From: Pedobacter cryoconitis
GTDB lineage: Bacteria; Bacteroidota; Bacteroidia; Sphingobacteriales; Sphingobacteriaceae
Reading direction: 5' to 3'
Assembly (NCBI RefSeq): GCF_014207135.1
Contig: NZ_JACHCC010000008.1
Coordinates: 308,918-372,917, forward strand
DNA length: 64,000 nucleotides
The notes under the pieces are model-generated. The model ran no database searches. It worked only from the letters and a program-made list of their open reading frames with translations, and was not told where the DNA came from. Every line of letters starts with the position of its first letter. Position 1 is the stretch's first letter. The position numbers and the translations under genes are program-made. Below, piece by piece: positions 44,569 through 54,293 of the stretch.

Positions 44569-47148
44569 ATGAAGAAACATTTACTCATTATCCTTTCATT
44601 TATATTCACGGCAAATTACGTTTTTGCCCAAAGTGCAATAACAGGCGTTATAAAAAGTAGTAATGGTACTACAATACCGCATGCGACAGTAACGATCAGA
44701 GGTACTAAAATTTCTGCAATTGCAGATGTTGATGGCAAATTCAGTATCGATTCAAAACAAGATCTTCCATTTTACCTGCGGGTCAGCTCAGTTGGCTACA
44801 AATCTCAGGATTTTCAGATTTTGAAACTTCAAAATACACCTTTCGAATTGGTTCTGATCGAGAGTGAACTCTTAGATGAGATCGTTGTAACTTCAAGAAG
44901 ACGTTCGGAAGTGTTGCAGGATGTCCCTATTGCAATCACTGTAATTGGTGGCCAGGCCGCTGAAAATGCAGGAGCTTTTAATGTTAACCGCTTAAAAGAG
45001 CTGGTTCCTTCTGTACAACTGTATGCTTCGAATGCCAGAAATACCACACTTAATATCAGAGGTCTGGGTTCAACATTTGGTTTAACCAATGATGGTATTG
45101 ATCCTGGAGTAGGTTTTTATGTAGACGGGGTATATCAGGCCCGCCCTGCCGCCACTTCTACAGATTTTCTTGACATTGAACAAATAGAAATCCTTCGCGG
45201 CCCGCAAGGAACATTATTCGGCAAGAATACTACTGCCGGTGCTTTTAATATCACTACAGCAAAACCAACTCAAACTCCAAGTGGAAAAGTTGAACTGAGT
45301 TTTGGAAACTATAACTTTATGCAAGCAAAAACATCGGTTTCGGGTGCTGTTGCAAAAAATCTTTCAGCAAGATTATCTATCTCCGGAACTCAACGCGATG
45401 GTACAATCCTAAATACTAAAGAAGAACGCAAATATAGTGGCCAAAACAACCTTGGTTTTAAAGGTCAGTTATATTACACGCCATCAGATAGATTACAGAT
45501 ATTATTAAGTGGCGATGTAAGTATCCAGCATCCTGCGGGTTATCCGCTTGTTATTGCAGGCGTTACAAAAACAGAAAGAAGTGCTTTCCGTCAGTACGCA
45601 AAAATTATTTCTGATCTAGGATATCAGCAACCTGTAATAGATCCTGCATCCAGAACAATTAATACCAATACGCCCTGGAAGCATGACCAGTCAATTGGTG
45701 GTATATCCGTAAATGTTGATTATAAGATAGGTAAGGGAACGCTTACTTCGACTACGGCCTGGAGATTCTGGAACTGGGACCCAACAAACGACAGAGATTT
45801 CTCTGAAGTGGCAGCACTGACCAAATCCCAGGGAAACTCCCGCCACGATCAGTATTCACAAGAACTCAGATACGCTGGTAACCTATCTGAAAAAGTAAGT
45901 GGCGTAGTTGGGTTATTTGCACTTGGCCAGAATTTGAAAGGATTAGACCAAACCGAAGAGGTTGGTAAAGATCAGTGGAGATTTGTGCAAACTAGTAATA
46001 CCGGTACTCAGGCATTATATTCCACTCCGGGCTTGTTAGATGGTTACGGTATCAAAACCAATTCGACCATTAAATCATTAAGTGCTGCCGTATTTGCACA
46101 GGTTGACTGGGAGTTTCTGAATCACTTTCACATTCTACCTGGTTTAAGATATACTTATGATAAAAAAGATGTCAATTATGACAGGACAACTTATGGAGGT
46201 CTGCAAACTACTAATGCAGATTTACTTGCTCTTAAATCTGCAGTTTATAATAACCAGAGTTTCAGTACCAATGTAGACAACAATAATTTGTCTGGTAATA
46301 TCACACTGTCATACCGCCCTGGTGCAAGCTTAAACGCTTATGGAACATTCTCAACTGCTTATAAACCAGTAGGTGTCAATGTGGGTGGTTTGCCAACGAC
46401 TGCTAATGGACAAGCCGACTTGTCCCTGGCCGTAGTGAAACCAGAATATGTTCAACATTATGAATTAGGTGTTAAAACCAAACCAATTAAAGGTGCAATA
46501 GTAAATGTCAGTGCATTTACTACAGATATTAAAGATTACCAAACGAATGTACAATCACCACAACTAGGTGTAAACAGAGGTTATCTTGCAAATGCAGAAA
46601 AAGTTAACGTGAAAGGTCTGGAAATTGATGGAAATTATCAATTGGGAAGGTTCTTAACTTTAAATGCTGCCCTGGCCTATCTTGACGGAAAATATGTAAA
46701 ATTCACAAATGCACCGTTACCATTAGAAGAAACCGGACATACAGAACTTGTAAATGGTGTAGCTACACAGGTGGCATTTAAAGATGCTTCAGGAGGCAGG
46801 TTACCAGGTATATCTAAATGGAATGTTTCAGGTGGTGCAGAGTTCAGTAATCCTGGAAAGCTAACTACTTTAATAGGTAGATATTTTATAGCTGCAGATG
46901 CCAGCTACCGTTCAGAATATTCTTCAAACCCAACGCCTTCAAATGTGTTAAATGTTGAAGGTTACGCGTTGCTGAATGCCAGATTAGGATTTAAGTCGGA
47001 TAAGTTCTCTGTATTTTTCTGGGCCAGAAATATCGCCAATAAAAATTATTACGAACAATTACAAGCTGCAGCGGGTAACTCTGGTTTATACGCAGGTGTA
47101 CTTGGTGATCCAAGAACTTATGGAATTACACTCCGCTATAACTTTTAG
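44569..47148 (+). CDS. TonB-dependent outer-membrane receptor, not SusC type
   Basis: 859 residues with a signal peptide (about 1-20). A carboxypeptidase-like domain (about 22-105) is followed by a TonB-box-like region (DEIVVTSRRRSEVLQDVPIA), the plug (LNIRGLGSTFGLTNDG, ILRGPQGTLFGKNTTAGAFN) and a barrel ending in YGITLRYNF. The plug is of the FecA/vitamin receptor kind, so the cargo is probably a small chelate or nutrient, not a long glycan. There is no SusD gene. The cysteine-ending leader suggests a link to sulphur supply. The gene stands alone and ends in a terminator. Confidence 0.9.
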   Translation: MKKHLLIILSFIFTANYVFAQSAITGVIKSSNGTTIPHATVTIRGTKISAIADVDGKFSIDSKQDLPFYLRVSSVGYKSQDFQILKLQNTPFELVLIESELLDEIVVTSRRRSEVLQDVPIAITVIGGQAAENAGAFNVNRLKELVPSVQLYASNARNTTLNIRGLGSTFGLTNDGIDPGVGFYVDGVYQARPAATSTDFLDIEQIEILRGPQGTLFGKNTTAGAFNITTAKPTQTPSGKVELSFGNYNFMQAKTSVSGAVAKNLSARLSISGTQRDGTILNTKEERKYSGQNNLGFKGQLYYTPSDRLQILLSGDVSIQHPAGYPLVIAGVTKTERSAFRQYAKIISDLGYQQPVIDPASRTINTNTPWKHDQSIGGISVNVDYKIGKGTLTSTTAWRFWNWDPTNDRDFSEVAALTKSQGNSRHDQYSQELRYAGNLSEKVSGVVGLFALGQNLKGLDQTEEVGKDQWRFVQTSNTGTQALYSTPGLLDGYGIKTNSTIKSLSAAVFAQVDWEFLNHFHILPGLRYTYDKKDVNYDRTTYGGLQTTNADLLALKSAVYNNQSFSTNVDNNNLSGNITLSYRPGASLNAYGTFSTAYKPVGVNVGGLPTTANGQADLSLAVVKPEYVQHYELGVKTKPIKGAIVNVSAFTTDIKDYQTNVQSPQLGVNRGYLANAEKVNVKGLEIDGNYQLGRFLTLNAALAYLDGKYVKFTNAPLPLEETGHTELVNGVATQVAFKDASGGRLPGISKWNVSGGAEFSNPGKLTTLIGRYFIAADASYRSEYSSNPTPSNVLNVEGYALLNARLGFKSDKFSVFFWARNIANKNYYEQLQAAAGNSGLYAGVLGDPRTYGITLRYNF

Positions 47149-47160
47149 TATCATTTGATT

Positions 47161-47207
47161 AATATAAAAAGAGCCATCTCATAAAATTAGATGGCTCTTT
47201 TTATATT
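47161..47207. terminator. Terminator after the TonB receptor gene
   Basis: A perfect 19-bp stem (around GAGCCATCT/AGATGGCTC) with a nine-base loop and A/T-rich flanks. It can serve both the receptor gene and the convergent VOC gene. Confidence 0.85.
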
Positions 47208-47235
47208 TTAAAAAAACAGTTCTGTTATTGTATGC

Positions 47236-47643
47236 TTAGCTATTCTTAAACTTTAAGATTGCCTCTGGAGTAACGGGTGTAAAGAGGTTCACCAGATTAC
47301 CATCTGGATCTCTTAATAATAAAGATTTATTTCCCCAGGGCATTGTTGTTGGTTCCTGCACAATACAGTCCTTCAAGAAAGCTGATAACTTTTCGAAACG
47401 CTGCTGCACATCATCAACCATAAATTCAATAATGACACTACGGTTGTGTGCAGGCTGCGCTACACTATTACCGCCAAAAAACTGCAAGGTTTGCGTACTT
47501 CCAATAGCCAGGGTTGCTGTTTTGGTCTTTATCTCTGCAAAATCGGGAGTGTATCTGATCGCGGTTAACCCTGTTACCTGTTCATAAAAATTGATGAGTT
47601 CCTCTACCTTGGAGGTAATAATCCGGATGGACATTAAATTCAT
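47236..47643 (-). CDS. VOC-family (glyoxalase-like) protein
   Basis: 135 residues with the two-repeat vicinal-oxygen-chelate pattern: SIRIITSKVEELINFYEQVTG at the start, IIEFMVDDVQQRFEKL in the middle, and LLLRDPDGNLVNLFTP at the end. Such proteins include dioxygenases, isomerases and antibiotic-binding proteins; the function is not fixed. It lies 39 bases downstream of the WYL regulator gene on the same strand, so the two may be cotranscribed. Confidence 0.85.
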   Translation of the reverse strand: MNLMSIRIITSKVEELINFYEQVTGLTAIRYTPDFAEIKTKTATLAIGSTQTLQFFGGNSVAQPAHNRSVIIEFMVDDVQQRFEKLSAFLKDCIVQEPTTMPWGNKSLLLRDPDGNLVNLFTPVTPEAILKFKNS

Positions 47644-47682
47644 AGCCTATTAATTTGATTGTGCTACGAAGGTATCGGGTGG

Positions 47683-48417
47683 TTATGACAACTGTTTGTC
47701 AGGGCTTATAAAGTTTTTTTCTTTTTCTTGCAGATATTCCTGAAGGCTGAGCTGATGTGGCGGGAACTTAAGATCAGTTGGATAAACGGTTATGATCCTA
47801 TCTAACCGAAACATCCTGAAATCATTTCTCAATCTGCAAAAGGCAATCAGCGTCCAATGTTGTTGCAGACTGTAATAGAAGGCAAAGGGCTCAATGAATC
47901 TTTCTATACTTTCATTTTTACCTTCTGCCTGATAAGTAATCCGCAGCACAGTAAAGCTGGTCAGTGCATTTTGAATTGAGGATAATGAGTTGCTGGTAGA
48001 CTGCTTAAGGCTGGCTGGACTAACCGCGACACGCTTAGAAAGTAGTTCAACTTTATCCTTTGCTGTGTAGCTCAGCACAGCTTTCACTTTATCCACGGCA
48101 TCTTTATAGCAAGTGATCAATGAACTATCTTTGTTCAGGTTGATCAATTGTCCGGCTGTGATCAATGCATTAGCCTCCTGTTCGGTAAACATAACCGGCG
48201 GAATTTTATATCCTTCTGCCAGTGAGTAGCCTTTTCCTTCAAGACTGGCTATGGGAACGCCAATCTGTTCTAAGACCTTTATATCACGGTAGATAGTCCG
48301 CACGCTCACAGCAAATTTCTCTGCCAGACCTGTCGAATTCACGATCTTTTTGGTCTGCAACTGTAATAAGATTGCACTTAGGCGGGTAAGCCTTTTTATG
48401 TCGGTATTGTTGCTCAT
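47683..48417 (-). CDS. HTH/WYL-domain transcriptional regulator (YafY-like)
   Basis: 244 residues. An N-terminal DeoR-type helix-turn-helix (VNSTGLAEKFAVSVRTIYRD, about 27-46) is followed by LEGKGYSLAEGY and a WYL domain from about 135 to 225 (FAFYYSQLQHWTLIAFCRLR-like text and FRLDRI). WYL regulators respond to small ligands or nucleic acids. Possibly controls the VOC gene just downstream. Confidence 0.85.
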   Translation of the reverse strand: MSNNTDIKRLTRLSAILLQLQTKKIVNSTGLAEKFAVSVRTIYRDIKVLEQIGVPIASLEGKGYSLAEGYKIPPVMFTEQEANALITAGQLINLNKDSSLITCYKDAVDKVKAVLSYTAKDKVELLSKRVAVSPASLKQSTSNSLSSIQNALTSFTVLRITYQAEGKNESIERFIEPFAFYYSLQQHWTLIAFCRLRNDFRMFRLDRIITVYPTDLKFPPHQLSLQEYLQEKEKNFISPDKQLS

Positions 48418-48501
48418 TGCTTAATTATCCATCATCAAATATACGAAAGCAATAGGTTTTACAGGATTCAGTCAGTTAGGATAATCAAACTGATCGTTGT
48501 A

Positions 48502-48906
48502 CTATTTTACTGGATTTCCTGCTGCATCAAATAAAAGATCCTTACCATTTACTTCTGCTTCATAACGAATGGTATCATCGGATTTAGTGATTTTTGCCGA
48601 TTCAGCTATCTTTACTCCTCTTAGTTTTGAAAGTACAGCTACAGGTAATTCGGTAGATTTGATTGCCACTTCAGTTTCTATAAGAACACCATTAGCCGTA
48701 TAAACCTCCGAAGTCTTTTTTCCATTCAGCTTAAAACCTGCTTCGTAGTTATTTTTCTCCATTTCCCAGCTGGCTTTGGTTGCAGGATGCAGTTTGGTGA
48801 AGGCAGTTTTCACCGCAACAGGTACTTTTCCAGCAGTTAATTTCTGAGCTTGTGAGCCACTAACAATACCTACAGTCAACATTAAAATTCCAATTATCTT
48901 TTTCAT
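48502..48906 (-). CDS. PepSY-like periplasmic protein
   Basis: 134 residues with a signal peptide (about 1-20, ending SGSQAQ). LTAGKVPVAVKTAFTKLHP and ASWEMEKNNYEAGFKLNGK, then TELPVAVLSKLRG, give the two half-repeats of PepSY_like (DUF2874) proteins of Bacteroidota. Role unknown, possibly a peptidase inhibitor-like periplasmic protein. Single-gene unit. Confidence 0.75.
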   Translation of the reverse strand: MKKIIGILMLTVGIVSGSQAQKLTAGKVPVAVKTAFTKLHPATKASWEMEKNNYEAGFKLNGKKTSEVYTANGVLIETEVAIKSTELPVAVLSKLRGVKIAESAKITKSDDTIRYEAEVNGKDLLFDAAGNPVK

Positions 48907-48994
48907 AGTCTTAAATTTTACTTAAAACTAAAATCCAATCATGTGAAAATTCTGAAGCTAATTGGGCGTCTGTTCAATTGTTTTCTGTTGAAGA

Positions 48995-49798
48995 TTACAC
49001 TTCCGATGTGGTTAAGCCAAATTTTTGCTTAAATGAAAAATAAAAATGCGACAAATTTTCAAATCCCAAATCCAAATAAAAATCGGCAGGTTTCTGCTGC
49101 TTATGTTTAATTAAATAATGAGCTTCATCAAGACGCTTTTCCCGCAACCATTGCTTGGGCGTAGTGCCAAATACTTTGGTAAAATCCCGTTTAAATCCTG
49201 AGAGGCTACGTCCCGTGAGCCTGGCAAATGATTCGACCGAAACATTGAACATATAGTTTTGGTTCATAAATTCTTCCAGATCCATTTTATAAGGTTCAGA
49301 AAAATCGAAGAGTATATTTTTAAAATCAGGGTTGCTTTGTAAAATCAATTCAATCGCTTCCCTGATTTTTAAATCTGCCAATCGGGGTGTCGCCTCTTTT
49401 TTCTTATTGATATACGGAGCCAATGAAATGAAATAATTCTGCAGAAAATCATTAGGCTCAAAAAATAATTTTTGTTTGCCTTCGTAGCGTTTTTCCACTA
49501 TAATTTTATTTTCAAGTGCATATTGCCGCAAGGCCTCCTTATCGAGCGTAATGGAAAGAAATTGGTATTTCCCCAATTTGGAAGGATACTTAATCGTCCG
49601 GACCAATTGATTTTTTCTAACCAATACAATCGCATTTTCAGGAATGATGGTATTGCCAGCTGCATGAAATGCGTGCGTTTCACCTGATAGTTGAAATCCT
49701 AAAATATGTTCGGGAATAAACTCTTCATATCCCCTGTGCATTTCAAAAGCACAGGAATACACCAACCTGTCAAAAATTATTTCACGATGTCCTTCCAT
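48995..49798 (-). CDS. AraC-family transcriptional regulator
   Basis: 267 residues. An N-terminal cupin-like sensing half (to about 150) is followed by an AraC domain: VSVESFARLTGRSLSGFKRD and GLTTSEV with DLGFENLSHFYFSFKQKFG as the second helix-turn-helix. It is the last gene of a three-gene set with GlcG and SDR genes and probably regulates it. Confidence 0.88.
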   Translation of the reverse strand: MEGHREIIFDRLVYSCAFEMHRGYEEFIPEHILGFQLSGETHAFHAAGNTIIPENAIVLVRKNQLVRTIKYPSKLGKYQFLSITLDKEALRQYALENKIIVEKRYEGKQKLFFEPNDFLQNYFISLAPYINKKKEATPRLADLKIREAIELILQSNPDFKNILFDFSEPYKMDLEEFMNQNYMFNVSVESFARLTGRSLSGFKRDFTKVFGTTPKQWLREKRLDEAHYLIKHKQQKPADFYLDLGFENLSHFYFSFKQKFGLTTSEV

Positions 49799-49817
49799 AC
49801 TATAAATATCTTAAATT

Positions 49818-50222
49818 TTAAGAGAGTATAACGGCTCCTGCACTTGCTATTTCTTTATCCTGCCCTGGTGCTCCACCCGATGAAGCGATGGCTCCAATGA
49901 TATCACCCTCTTTATTTTTAACAACAACACCGCCTGCAATCGTTAGTAATCCGTCGTTTGAATTCAGCATTCCATATCCGTGTAAATCAGCACCGGAAAC
50001 TATAGTCCCCATCACTTCACTATCTATGCCGAACATTACAGCTGTTTTTGCTTTTTTCACAGCAAAGTCAATGACACCATAAACACTGTCTAATCTTGCA
50101 AAAGTGACTAAATGCCCGCCTGTATCTACAACTGCAATACTTACAGGAATGTTTAATTCTTTTGCCTTTTCTATTGCTGCGTCCAATGCTTTGGCTGCTT
50201 CCTTATAAGTTATGTTCATCAT
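49818..50222 (-). CDS. GlcG/HbpS-family protein
   Basis: 134 residues with the whole-length GlcG/DUF336 pattern: AIEKAKELNIPVSIAVVDTGG, DSVYGVIDFAVKKAKTA, and GGVVVKNKEGDIIGAIASSG ending in AGAVILS. Some members bind haem or cobalamin; the role here is unknown. Located between the SDR and AraC genes, with five bases to the former. Confidence 0.85.
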   Translation of the reverse strand: MMNITYKEAAKALDAAIEKAKELNIPVSIAVVDTGGHLVTFARLDSVYGVIDFAVKKAKTAVMFGIDSEVMGTIVSGADLHGYGMLNSNDGLLTIAGGVVVKNKEGDIIGAIASSGGAPGQDKEIASAGAVILS

Positions 50223-50227
50223 CTATT

Positions 50228-51019
50228 TTAGCTTTTTGCCGTCCAGGCTGCTGCCTGTAATTGCTTTACAAAATCTTCCGTTTCTTTTGGATGTACATTC
50301 CTAAAGTTGGAATTATCATCTAATACCACATTTACGATAGTATCTGCCATTGATTGTGGATCTAACTGGTTTGCCAATGCTTCGGCCGTACCATCAAAAA
50401 CAGAGGAAGGCGTAAAATTGGTTTCAGGATTGTACCAACGAGAGATTGTATCAACGCCACGATCGTTAAATCCGGTGCCAAATACCCCAGGATTACAAGT
50501 TGCAATCTTGATGTTAAATGGAGCCAGTTCCGTTTTCAGACCTTCTGCAATTGACCCCATTGCATGTTTCGACGCACAATAAGCAGCAACATAGGGAACC
50601 GTCCACAATTCACCCATAGAAGTAGTAAATACAATTTTACCCGCTTTTTTCTGAGCTATAAATTTTTTGATGAAACCTTGTGCAAGTTCAAGCGCACCGA
50701 ACACATTCACTTCAAACATTGAACGGATCAAATCTAACGGCTGCTCAGCAATTGGGCCGCCTTCCATAATACCTGCATTACTGATTAAAATATCGATGTC
50801 GTATTTTTGATGGATATAAGCAATATCACGAGAGTTCGTAACATCCAGTTTGTCAACAATAAGTTCTATTCCCTGCTCCTTTGCTTCTCGTATTAAGTCG
50901 CTCATTTGCGGATAGATTTGTGCGGTAGCAATTACCTTATGTCCTTTTTTTGCCAATTCAAATGCAACGATTTTCCCAAAACCACTTGCAGCTCCTGTAA
51001 TTAAAATTGTCTTGCTCAT
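50228..51019 (-). CDS. SDR family oxidoreductase
   Basis: 263 residues. TGAASGFGK (8-16) is the cofactor motif, with Phe in place of Ile in the usual GxG pattern. ISNAG replaces NNAG (near 84), and YCASK (near 151-155) is catalytic. It is an NAD(P)-dependent oxidoreductase of unknown substrate and the first gene of the SDR-GlcG-AraC set. It is not closely similar to the SDR at 180. Confidence 0.88.
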   Translation of the reverse strand: MSKTILITGAASGFGKIVAFELAKKGHKVIATAQIYPQMSDLIREAKEQGIELIVDKLDVTNSRDIAYIHQKYDIDILISNAGIMEGGPIAEQPLDLIRSMFEVNVFGALELAQGFIKKFIAQKKAGKIVFTTSMGELWTVPYVAAYCASKHAMGSIAEGLKTELAPFNIKIATCNPGVFGTGFNDRGVDTISRWYNPETNFTPSSVFDGTAEALANQLDPQSMADTIVNVVLDDNSNFRNVHPKETEDFVKQLQAAAWTAKS

Positions 51020-51121
51020 TTTTTATCGTTTAAAATTTTATACACCAAAGTTGATCTAAATAACTATATATATCATTGCTGTGAAGTTCAATTTTGTATT
51101 GTCGTAAGGTTCAGAATACAT

Positions 51122-51155
51122 AAAGCCCTGCAAATATTAATTCGCAGGGCTTTTG
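51122..51155 (-). terminator. Terminator at the end of the terpene operon
   Basis: AAAGCCCTGC pairs with GCAGGGCTTT, 31 bases beyond the last terpene synthase stop. T residues flank the stem on both strands. No plus-strand gene precedes it, so its likely use is on the minus strand. Confidence 0.65.
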
Positions 51156-51185
51156 CTTTTTAGAAAGACTGACCAAACAGATGTA

Positions 51186-52211
51186 TTACTCTGTAAAAAT
51201 GCTATGTTCAATAACAATTCCGTCTCCTTCCCTCCCATATTTCGGCACAATAAACCCTTGGGTTTCATAACGGTTAGTCCCTGAATTGTAATACCAGTTT
51301 GCACATCCGCTAATCTGTAATTTAATGTGATATACATGATCATAAGCTTCCTTTTGATAAGGACTAAAATCTGGTAGTGAGGCATGAAGATCGTCCAGTT
51401 CTTTCGCATATTCATCATGAATTCTCATACCTTCAGCACAGGCTTCCTGGTAAGAAAGCTTATACTGGTTCCTTAGAATGAACACAATATTCAAGCATTC
51501 AGCTTCTATTTCCAATTCTTTTTTCAGTGAAGCAAAATCATTTTGGATGACAATTAACAATCCCAATAGCTCTCTGCAGCGCTGAATAACCGGGTGGTTA
51601 TATATATGTACGGGTAATGCGAAGTTAGTAGCCGCATCTATCAAATCCCCAAACGGCCACATTCCTATAGAATACTGTCTGAAAGTAAAATAATGAGCAA
51701 GTAATGGATAAGTTCTCACTTTACCCTGTTTAAATGGTATTTCTTCCATCATTCCATATATCATAAACTCATAAAAATTGAGAGAAACACGTTCTATATA
51801 GAATTGAGGCATTCCGTTTACGATCCATTCTTTTCTTGCCTCTGCCATCTGCCGGAGTATGCCAATTTCATCCGGACGCGGATCATCACCAAGCATCACC
51901 TCGTAAACCCTGTCTGCTATAGTCTTTAATTCCTTTGCAGGCGTAACCCCAAAGTAATCATCAAAAAGCGTAATATAGAGCATCAGCCGTGCGCAGGGAC
52001 GCATAAGATCTATGTTATCACAAGTTGGGTTCATAAAAGTTGCTACTTGTGAAAGTTTCTGCTTTTTACACCTTTTTATTCCTTCCTGAGAAATAAAAGT
52101 ATAGTCATTATCATACCAGCCAATTTCTTCTATATCAAAACTGGTGGCTATCGGGCTCTGAACGGTAGGCCATGGATAATAACATTTTGGAACTATTAAT
52201 TCTTGTTTCAT
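51186..52211 (-). CDS. Class I terpene synthase 1, with altered Asp-rich motif
   Basis: 341 residues, all-helical. The Asp-rich motif reads LFDDYFGVTPAKE (about 92-104); the third acidic residue of DDxxD/E is missing (DDYFG). The second metal site is intact: QNDFASLKKELE (near 227), fitting NDxxSxxKE. The C-terminal WYYNSGTNRYE carries the Arg-Tyr pair. It should cyclise FPP or GGPP. It resembles its upstream neighbour strongly, so one probably arose by duplication. Last gene of the operon, seven bases after the previous stop. Product unknown. Confidence 0.82.
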   Translation of the reverse strand: MKQELIVPKCYYPWPTVQSPIATSFDIEEIGWYDNDYTFISQEGIKRCKKQKLSQVATFMNPTCDNIDLMRPCARLMLYITLFDDYFGVTPAKELKTIADRVYEVMLGDDPRPDEIGILRQMAEARKEWIVNGMPQFYIERVSLNFYEFMIYGMMEEIPFKQGKVRTYPLLAHYFTFRQYSIGMWPFGDLIDAATNFALPVHIYNHPVIQRCRELLGLLIVIQNDFASLKKELEIEAECLNIVFILRNQYKLSYQEACAEGMRIHDEYAKELDDLHASLPDFSPYQKEAYDHVYHIKLQISGCANWYYNSGTNRYETQGFIVPKYGREGDGIVIEHSIFTE

Positions 52212-52218
52212 ATGTTTC

Positions 52219-53247
52219 TTAGTTTTCTTGACGAATGTGTTTTATTTCAAAATCCAGTTTTTTTTCACCTTGTATGCCATATTTTGGGGTAGCAAAACCT
52301 TCAGGCGTATAACGCTTTGTCCCTGATTTGTAATACCATTCATTAAGGCAGGTAACCATTAGTTTGGTATGGTATACATAATTTTCTGCTTCTTTTTGAT
52401 AATCGCCGAAGTTGGGCAGGCATTGGGAAATCTCCTCCAGTTCAACAACGAAGTCATCGTGAATCTTCATTGCCCTAGCAAGTGCTTCTTCAAAAGAAAG
52501 ATGATGTGTATGGTGAAGTAAAAGTATAATGTTAAAATTTTCATTTTCAGTTGCCATTTCTTTCCTGATAGATGCAAAATCGTTTTGTATACCTATAAGA
52601 ATGGACTGGAGGAACAATACCCGTTGAATTGCCGGATGTTTGTGAATATGTTCTGGGAGTGCATATCCGATTGCCGGATCAATCATATCAACATAGGCTA
52701 GTTGACCTATTGAACGACTCCTTATTAATAGGTAGCGGGATAGTGTAGGATAGGTTTGCGTAAGTTTAAAATGGGTTTCTTCCATAATTCCATAAGTGAC
52801 AAATTCCCAAAAGCTATTTGCCATTCTTTCAATCCAAAATTGAGGCATACCATTAGTAACCCATTCCTTCCTGGCCTGTTCCATTTGTCTGAACATTCCT
52901 ATTTCGTTTGGACCGACACTATCACCTGTCATTACCTCAAAAGCACGGTCCCTTAGCACCCTAACTTCTTCGAGCGGCATAATTTCCACATAATCATCAA
53001 AGTAGGTTTCGTACAATAAAAACCTGCATACCGGCCTGAGCAGATCTGCATTGGTTGTTGTAGGTCCCATGTAAGGCGAAACTTTTACTATATTCTGATT
53101 GATATATCTTTTCACGCTCTCAGGTCCCATAAAGGCGTAATCTTCTTTTATCCATTGCTTTTCTTCTTCATCGAATGTAAACATCAATGGGCTTGGAATA
53201 TATGTCCAGGGATACTTAGGAATTGGGACATCGATCGTTTGTTTCAT
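52219..53247 (-). CDS. Class I terpene synthase 2
   Basis: 342 residues. Asp-rich motif YFDDYVEIMPLEE (DDxxE, near 91), second motif QNDFASIRKEM (NDxxSxxKE, near 226), and WYYKSGTKRYTPEG at the C-terminus with the Arg-Tyr pair. All metal ligands of a working class I cyclase are present. Sequence similarity to synthase 1 runs along the whole length (GMPQFWIERM, NDFAS, PKYG). Product unknown. Confidence 0.88.
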   Translation of the reverse strand: MKQTIDVPIPKYPWTYIPSPLMFTFDEEEKQWIKEDYAFMGPESVKRYINQNIVKVSPYMGPTTTNADLLRPVCRFLLYETYFDDYVEIMPLEEVRVLRDRAFEVMTGDSVGPNEIGMFRQMEQARKEWVTNGMPQFWIERMANSFWEFVTYGIMEETHFKLTQTYPTLSRYLLIRSRSIGQLAYVDMIDPAIGYALPEHIHKHPAIQRVLFLQSILIGIQNDFASIRKEMATENENFNIILLLHHTHHLSFEEALARAMKIHDDFVVELEEISQCLPNFGDYQKEAENYVYHTKLMVTCLNEWYYKSGTKRYTPEGFATPKYGIQGEKKLDFEIKHIRQEN

Positions 53248-53289
53248 AATTAAAACATGTTAGAGTTTGTGAGTTTGATATTCCAATAG

Positions 53290-54276
53290 TTAACTAATTT
53301 GTCTTACGCATTCAGCCGATGGAAATCCATTCAGGGAATTATACCGCTCCATTTTAGCTGATACATTCTTCCAGCCGCTTAAGGTCATACTGATATAATG
53401 AACCCGGTTAACAACGGTATCCTGCCAGCTGCCAAAATCTGGCAAGGATTTTTGAAGCTGAATAAATTCTTCCAATGCTTCATTATGGATGCGCAGATCT
53501 TCCAGGCAGGCATCTTCCAATGAAATATTCTGATTATGCTGGATCACTTTTACTACGTTGTAATAGATACTGTCAGTCGCTTCATCCTTAATAACAGACT
53601 GTACTTCATTATAATAGACCATCATCCTGCTCGCCAGTGCTCTGAGGCGCTGCATCACAGGATGATTATGTATTTCATCCGGTAAAGACAATTTAGTTTC
53701 CACATCTGCCAGTTCTAAAAATGGAAAGAGACATAATGAATCCTCACGGATAGCAATACACTCTTCAATACTGGGGAATGATTTTTTACTTTTATAGATT
53801 AACTCTTGCTCTAAACCGTTAAAATACTTTACCAAAGCACCAATAAAGCGTTGTAGAGATTCGACAGAGATAAATTGCAGAAGTTCTGCTCTTAAAGAAG
53901 CCAGTAAACCACCTAATGGAATCCTGGATTCTTCGGCAGTCAAATCTCCTCTGAGTACTGCTATCGAACGTTCATGTACGACACGAACTTCCTCTGGCGT
54001 TCCTTCTTCATATTTATCATCATTATAGAGCGTCCATAACATGAACCGGCAAATGGGTTTCAGTTGTTCAGGGCTAGCCGTAGGAAACCACTGAGAAGCA
54101 ATATGAGCAGTTTTTGTCTTTTTGTATTTCTGCCTGGTGCCGGGGTCATCCACATACAGCCAAAGATACTCCCCGTCTATCCATTGATTGTCCGTAATCT
54201 CCTGTAAGACATCAGCCGAAGGATTCTTCAACATCGGGAATGGATAATGAAATTGCGATAGAATGTTAGTGTTCAT
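53290..54276 (-). CDS. Class I terpene synthase 3, divergent paralogue
   Basis: 328 residues. Asp-rich motif LYNDDKYEEG (DDxxE, near 89) and second motif YYNEVQSVIKDEA (near 216), in which the usual Asp after Asn is Glu. MERYNSLNGF holds the Arg-Tyr pair. Much less like the other two, so it may make a different product or use a different chain length. Its gene begins 17 bases after dxr ends. Confidence 0.82.
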   Translation of the reverse strand: MNTNILSQFHYPFPMLKNPSADVLQEITDNQWIDGEYLWLYVDDPGTRQKYKKTKTAHIASQWFPTASPEQLKPICRFMLWTLYNDDKYEEGTPEEVRVVHERSIAVLRGDLTAEESRIPLGGLLASLRAELLQFISVESLQRFIGALVKYFNGLEQELIYKSKKSFPSIEECIAIREDSLCLFPFLELADVETKLSLPDEIHNHPVMQRLRALASRMMVYYNEVQSVIKDEATDSIYYNVVKVIQHNQNISLEDACLEDLRIHNEALEEFIQLQKSLPDFGSWQDTVVNRVHYISMTLSGWKNVSAKMERYNSLNGFPSAECVRQIS

Positions 54277-54293
54277 TATATAATTCTTTTAGT

